DNA of 64,000 bases, from positions 46,589,020 through 46,653,019 of the forward strand of contig CM075862.1 in assembly GCA_037975125.1 (NCBI GenBank). Reading direction: 5' to 3'. A model generated the notes under the pieces. It was not told the DNA's origin. It saw only the letters and a list, made by a program, of their open reading frames with translations, and ran no database searches. Position numbers and translations under genes: made by a program. This stretch comes from Latrodectus hesperus (lineage: Eukaryota > Arthropoda > Arachnida > Araneae > Theridiidae). This document shows, one piece after another, positions 58,146 to 64,000 of this stretch (its first letter is position 1; every line of letters begins with the position of its first letter).

Positions 58146-60468
58146 TATTATGCTGAAATAATAAAAAGCAGATTTGTAAAAGATAGACTCAAAAAGTTTG
58201 TTTTTTTTGCCATTTCTATTTTTAATTTGTTTAATCAAACGTACTTTTAGAAAGTATTTTGAGTTAAATCAGCTGTTTTGTTATTTCTTGTACGCTGTAT
58301 TTTAAAACTGCAATAAAACTAACTCTAAATCATATCAAAAAGTGGCCGACAATGCCTGCTTTCATAATCGTCAAAAGTAGTTATGTTAAGGGAAGTAATT
58401 ATCTCATGAAATTTTTGGATCTGGAAATGATCACCATCCGTCTATTCCTGATATTAATAATTAAAGCCAATGTGACGGTCAAATTACTCCACACATTAAA
58501 AACTAGAATCGTAAGGTGACAAACCAAAACAAAAATAGTTAAAATGTATCACATCAAGATATACAGCATATGTAATCACTATAAATCATCATTATTTTGA
58601 TAAATTACCATATGACCAGCATGATTAATCACAATCTGACATAATGTTTCATAGAAAGAAATAACACGCGGTACTTGAATTTACATGTTTGTAAAATAAA
58701 TCATGTTTGCTTTATATTATTTATCATAATGTTCACTAATTTAAATTTTTGTCCTTCATATTATCTCTCAATGCTACTTACATTTTTATGTTTTTAAATT
58801 TAAATTAAATATTATATAGCAAACAAAATTAATAACTTGATCACTTAAATTACCTTATATTAATGAAAAATTATAATTTTCGTTATATTTAAATTAGATG
58901 AATAAATCCTTAGGCTGAAAAATATGATTTTTTATTAATTCATAAATTAATTTAATGCTAAGAGTGAAAATAATTTTTAATGACATTTTCTGCTAAATTA
59001 TCTTTATTACGAAAAAATCGCAAAAATTATGATAGCAAAACCTTTTCATACATTTTTTATTCGATCATAATTTAGAATTTACTTTTCTTGTAAATATTTA
59101 TAAAATGAATCCTTTATATAAGATGTACGGTTCTTTCTCATTATTGAATTTTAGCTTTAATAACTATTTTACAGAAAAACATTATCACTATTCAATAGAG
59201 GTATTTTTAATAAATAAATTATTTTCAGTAATTCCTGAAATGCTTTTGTCAGCTTTTGTAACGTAATATTTTTTTTGAAATCTTACAGAAAACAAAAATT
59301 CTAATTTATAAAAAGGCGAATTGTTGCCAAATATCTCTGCCCTTTCTCACGGCATTATTATCAAAATAAAAATTAAATTAGTTAAGCTATTATTTTCCTT
59401 TTGACAAATACTAATGGATTCGTTGATTCTTTGCAATTTAATTTGAAAAATAAGTTTTAATATTCACAACACTGAAAACAAATCAGTGGAGACAAAATAC
59501 TGGCTTGGTCATTGTTAAAATGTTTTAAAAAATTGTTTCGCGTTTTTAATTTTTATTGAGCTGCTAAGCAATTTTTATGAAGAAGAAAATTAATGAAACA
59601 AAGCAGTGCTACATTTTAAGTCTCTTAAATTAAGAAAGAGAATATCACACATAGTTTTATTATATAGATTTCAATTCAGATGTGTGAAAACATACCACAC
59701 AAACTGTCTTTAATTTAGAAAGGGTTTTGTTGATAAAAAATACTTGATGATTTTCTTTTAATATATTTCTAAGTAAGCTTGTTATAAATATTCGGATAAA
59801 AAATTTTATTCACTTCAAGTTATATGACATTTATTTTTCCAGTTCCAAGGGCCTACATATATATGTCAGAGTTCTGAAATTTTCAACCGGAACATCGAAA
59901 TACTTCCCCTTCACACCAGTGTCGGGGATATTCCAGGGCACACAAATTTGAAGGTTTTTTAGAGGGTCTTAAAGGGTATTTTAATTCTCAATGTTATGCA
60001 TAAATGGTTATGGATTAAGTACGTAAACCAGGTGTAGTAATAAATTAGATAAGCATATATATTTAAATAATTTTTCCTGCATGTTAATATTTATGAGTTA
60101 GTTAAGTATAAGATAGTTTTGAGTGAGGAATGAAAGTTTGAACAATATTTGCATGTATTTATTATTGGCCAGGACATTTTTAAGAATGTCTTTTGATTTT
60201 AATCTTGTAAAAACTTTATAAACTAGTCCTATATACATTATATATATCATCAAGACTTTAACCTGAGAATCCTTCGTCAAACCTCTATCATAAATTCAAA
60301 ATGAAAATACATTCTACTAGTGCTGATTACCCAGATAAATCGAAAGAATATTGAACAATCTTGATCACATTGGGGGTGGTTATGTAATTCTCATTGAAGT
60401 GACCAAACAGCTTGAGCCATTTTACTTCACTTGAAATAATCACTTCTTTGGTAGCCTTTTCTTGTTTC
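58146..60468. other. AT-rich stretch with a less AT-rich patch near 59840-59980
   Basis: The patch (TTCCAAGGGCCTACATATATA to CCAGGGCACACAAATTTG) has no open frame and no second copy here. Other open frames are chance-like. Confidence 0.45.
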
Positions 60469-60721
60469 GGTGCAGGTGTCGTAATCCAGGATGCCAAATT
60501 CAAAGTTTGGCGATTTTTTTGGCGGATTCTCTTATGTATTTGGCAACTTCGTTTTTATTACGCCATACATATGGAGACCTATAAGAATTCTGCAGAAATT
60601 TGTATTTTGGTAATCCTAATATTTATGTTATTGCGCTCGTCACGATACGTCATCTTGGCAACATTTCTTCATCGCCAAAAAATTCAGAATTTGGAATCCT
60701 GGATTATACGGCACTTGTGCC
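60469..60721 (+). mobile_element. MITE, 250-bp inverted-repeat family, copy 5
   Basis: 253 bp; left end GGTGCAGGTGTCGTAATCC, right end reversed GGCACAAGTGCCGTATAATC. Flanking octamers CTTGTTTC (60461-60468) and CTTGCTAC (60722-60729) agree at six of eight positions, consistent with a decayed 8-bp target duplication. The overlapping plus-strand open frame 60412-60747 is not a gene. Confidence 0.92.
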
Positions 60722-61060
60722 CTTGCTACTTATTGCTCCCAATTTAGCTGCATATATACCTTAGTAAGCACAATTTCTCGCATGGACATTGTTGGCGAGA
60801 CAATGCGGCACGATCACAATATTTTTTATAAGCAGACCATTACTCTTTTGTAGTTGTTTACTTTCATGAAATACAGAAATTTATGACAAATCATTCTAAT
60901 TATTTCTTTATAGTAAATTACTTTTAGACATTATTGGTCATCATAATATAAAATTCTGTTTTTAACGGGACTTGAAGTAAACCGGCCGGAACACTTAGAA
61001 TTTGTGTGAAAACCGGGACTGTCCCGGTCTAAACTTTATATCTTGTAAGCCTACATATTT
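60722..61060. repeat. Fragment with CCGG-rich palindromes, possible DNA-transposon end
   Basis: ACCGGGACTGTCCCGGT (61012-61028) is a perfect 8-bp-arm palindrome. AACGGGACTTGAAGTAAACC precedes it by about 40 bases and shares the CGGGACT word. This CCGGGACTGTCCCGG style is common at the ends of dispersed DNA elements, but no second end was found. Confidence 0.4.
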
Positions 61061-62684
61061 AATTCAATTTTGCAGCAATGCAGTAAAATGAAATAAATAT
61101 ATTGTAAAATATTATTTCTTATTTGGGGCGCAAATATTCCCATCCGATTAAATTTAATTACAATATACAGCACAAATCTCCTTGCATATTATTTGACTTT
61201 TTATTTTGAAAATAAGAAGAAAAAAACTTTTTGGTAGTTTCGTTACTGTATCCTAGTTTGTATAACATACATCAAAGGATTCAACTGAATGGAAAACAAA
61301 ATAAGGGAAAAAAGTGACAACAAACAATAAAAATAATGCATTCGTTTGTTTTGTTAGTATCTTTATCTATTTTCTACACCTCAGAAAACTCGTTAATGAA
61401 GCGAAATCTTTCACAAAATGTGAATTAAAGAAATGAGTTCTTGCATGCTTACTTTTTTTCTCATGAGAACAAAAAAAGTATTAAAAAATTATTCGTTTGA
61501 TTAGTTATGTCTCAGGAAATATTTTTCTTAGTTTGTAGAGCTCTTCTTAAAAATATTTCCTTATTTCTTTTTCAATAAAATTGTTATTACAATTTGATTT
61601 CGCTTAAACAGAGATCATTCATTTGAATATTTAAGAAAAGTTGACAATTTAACATTACAAATTCGAAGATGTTTCATGAAAACCTGTTTTAATTATTTTG
61701 TGATAAAACAGAATATTTTAAAATTAATTTACGTTTCTATGGTTTAAAATAGTTCTAAATTCAAAAATATCAATTTAGAAATATTTTTTAATTATCGTAA
61801 AGTTCAATTATAGACTCTTTTTATGAATTTTCCCATTCAATTCCTAAATAACTTATATGATTTATGCTTATAATTATTTTTAAGTATGATTCATTTCTTT
61901 CTCTTAATTTAAAAATGTTAAAAGATATTACCAAGTAAGCATACCTTAAAATATTATGCATTTGAGCTTAATAAATATGTTTCAATGTGGAATGGAATGA
62001 ACATTTTTTAAAGCTATATTTTTGTCAGATATTTGTTACAATATATTCCTACTTTAAAAATTGGGATTCATTGTGATTTTGCATTCTTCTGCATTCACCG
62101 TCTGTCATAGTGGGTACTTGGGAATTTTCCAAGTTTTCAGCTGGATATCGATGATAATTCTTCCCAGATGTCTTCTTAGACTGTGAACACAAAAATCATT
62201 TACAGCATCTTATAGGTATTAAGTTGCCCATTATGCGGTCTCATAATGATAGAAAATAAATGGTATAAAAGTCTAGCACTTACATTCCATGGTAAATTTA
62301 TGTACGAATCTCAAATATTTTTATTGGATATATAAATAATAAAAAATATTAAATTCTTTTCAGTTTAAAAAATTATGATAGATACGCTTTGGTATTATTA
62401 TGCTTGAAATGCAAATGCGAAGACTAAAGATTTTATTAGTTGTTTTTTTTAAGAAAATAATTTATTCAATGTAAAAATGAAGTATAATTTGAAAAGTTTA
62501 TCTTTTAATCCCATAAATCGAGATATTCTTTTAAAAAAATTTTATTATAATAAAATATAAAGAGTTCAAAATTTCGAAAGTAACGAATTTTATGTAAATA
62601 TTTTTTGGAAATTTAAGGGAAAAATCTCAATTTTATTCAAAACTAATAAATGGATACAGAAACTGAGACCAACAGGTATACTTA

Positions 62685-62687
<3 letters not shown>
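61061..62687. other. AT-rich non-coding stretch
   Basis: Nothing recognised apart from a slightly GC-richer patch near 62090-62200 with no open frame. Confidence 0.5.

Positions 62688-62762
<75 letters not shown>
62688..62762. repeat. (TA)n microsatellite, ~75 bp
   Basis: An uninterrupted TA run. Confidence 0.97.
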
Positions 62763-62763
<1 letters not shown>

Positions 62764-63010
62764 CAAACGTGATTAATATATTAACTTATAGAACATTAAT
62801 ATAACTTAAGAACTTGTCATTTAAAACAACAAAGCGTTTCATTTGCACCTTTGTTATAATAAAATATAAATATAATAAAATTTTTCAAAAGCAATAGACT
62901 ATGTTGATATATAAGGAAATGTAAGCAAAAAAAATCTCAATTTCATAAAAATCAATAAATGAAATTATTCAATTTCATTAAAATAGTTGAATAATGAAAC
63001 CAAGTTAAGA

Positions 63011-63790
63011 ATTATCCACTCAAGCATGGTAAGGTTTGCTTATTGGATATGCGTTCCTTAACGTCTTTCACACATGTTATATCGGTTACTGATTTATTTT
63101 TGCACAGAGAGCAACAAAAAAAGGAACATATATATTCCGATACCAGCTTCAACCTCGACGAAGAAAAATATTCTTTGAGCCAAGAAGCCAGGGAAAAAGA
63201 AAGATAAATCGATATAATCACTTAACGCCCACCCTAAAGAAGAAAAAAAAAGATACTTCGCCAAATTTCAGAAACCCAGATCGTGACTCTGAAAATCTCA
63301 CCTCTTCTAAACCTTTTCTGTTAAAAAAAAGAGAGTGCGCTGTTCTTGCCAGAGATAAAAGAGTTAGGGGCGAGGCATAAATATGAAATGGGGGTGTAAG
63401 AGGAATCACCTCAGGAAAGTGTCCAACTGACTTATTGATTGCGCCTTCGAAAATCCTTAAGCTCCAGAGATGCAGTCTCCGACAAAACCGGCCCAATGAA
63501 ATGTAATCAGTCAGTGTGGGCCTAAAAAGAAATAATAAAATGTTCACTGATGGAAGTTTATTTTGTTTGACTCCTCCCAACTTGATTTGATTCCATGTCT
63601 TAGGTAAGGGGGGGTCAGCAGAGGGCGGGAATAGAGAGAGATATTGCGCCCTAAGTAGGTCACAGCCAGCAAAGTAAGTTATGATGAGTTTGCTGAGATT
63701 TTCATTTATCCGCGAGACCCTTCCCCAATCGTGGTGAAATATTTTACCCCCCCCCCGCCTCTTGTATTTCATTAAAAAGATTCAGTCGGA
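63011..63790. other. GC-rich island with the longest open frame of the window (184 residues, minus)
   Basis: The frame 63218-63772 on the minus strand is 184 residues with mixed composition, a basic N-terminus (KRRGGGK), a WxQ-containing middle and a poly-Phe run near the C-terminus translated from an A-rich tract. I recognise no domain. A second minus-strand frame (63012-63221) follows directly. The island contains a poly-C run (63748-63756) and purine-rich AGAGGGCGGGAATAGAGAGAG. The frame may simply survive because GC-richer DNA has fewer stops. A conserved non-coding element, a first exon with promoter, or a real small gene are all possible. Confidence 0.35.
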
Positions 63791-64000
63791 AGTGTAAAAC
63801 AGTCCAGTGTATTTAGTTACAAAATATTTAATGGATTGTCAGCACTTGAATGCCGCAATGAATCATTGATGATGATACTTTGTATTTCAAGGTCTTTGAT
63901 TAACAAAATGAAAACTATGTTTCATTTCAAAAATTTGATTTCAGCATTTGCAATTAATTTAAAAATGAAGTAATTAATATATGAACTTCCTTTAAAGTTC
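63791..64000. other. AT-rich non-coding stretch to window end
   Basis: Nothing recognised. Confidence 0.55.

Overview
This is a strongly AT-rich stretch of a eukaryotic, animal-type genome. It has no operons, no dense open reading frames, no intact tRNA or rRNA gene, and no complete protein-coding gene that I can recognise. Long (TA)n microsatellites, tRNA-derived SINEs, decayed Tc1/mariner, piggyBac and non-LTR elements and short inverted-repeat transposons make up what can be identified. The composition, the very long (TA)n arrays and the style of the SINE and Tc1 relics fit an arthropod, most plausibly a spider. That assignment is an inference from repeat style, not a proven one. The window reads as intergenic or large-intron DNA.

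Layout. 1-1000 holds two neighbouring minus-strand SINEs. 1.3-1.8 kb, 4.8-5.5 kb, 17.0-17.5 kb, 25.5-26.3 kb, 53.7-54.6 kb, 56.3-56.5 kb and 63.0-63.8 kb are less AT-rich islands with unrecognised open frames; they are the best places to look for conserved non-coding elements or isolated exons. Twelve (TA)n arrays lie between 2.5 and 62.8 kb. Five copies of one ~250-bp inverted-repeat element (2.9, 18.2, 39.0, 52.1, 60.5 kb) form the clearest family. Each begins GGCACAGGTGCC or a close variant, and several have 8-bp target duplications. A second, unclassified ~0.5-kb repeat occurs at 21.5, 51.9 and 57.6 kb; the 51.9 copy is split by one of the inverted-repeat elements, which gives an internal empty-site control.

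Recognisable protein relics are a Tc1-like transposase (28.1-29.3 kb, minus), a mariner transposase C-terminal half (35.9-36.2 kb, plus), the C-terminal end of a non-LTR retrotransposon polyprotein (43.8-44.3 kb, plus), and an internally deleted piggyBac element with both ends and TTAA duplications (47.43-48.42 kb). All are broken. Diverged tandem arrays with periods of 37, ~180 and ~240 bp and several strong hairpins occur in the remaining DNA.

Nothing here acts as a pathway. The biology of the window is transposon invasion, nesting and decay, with a few GC-richer islands that may be regulatory.
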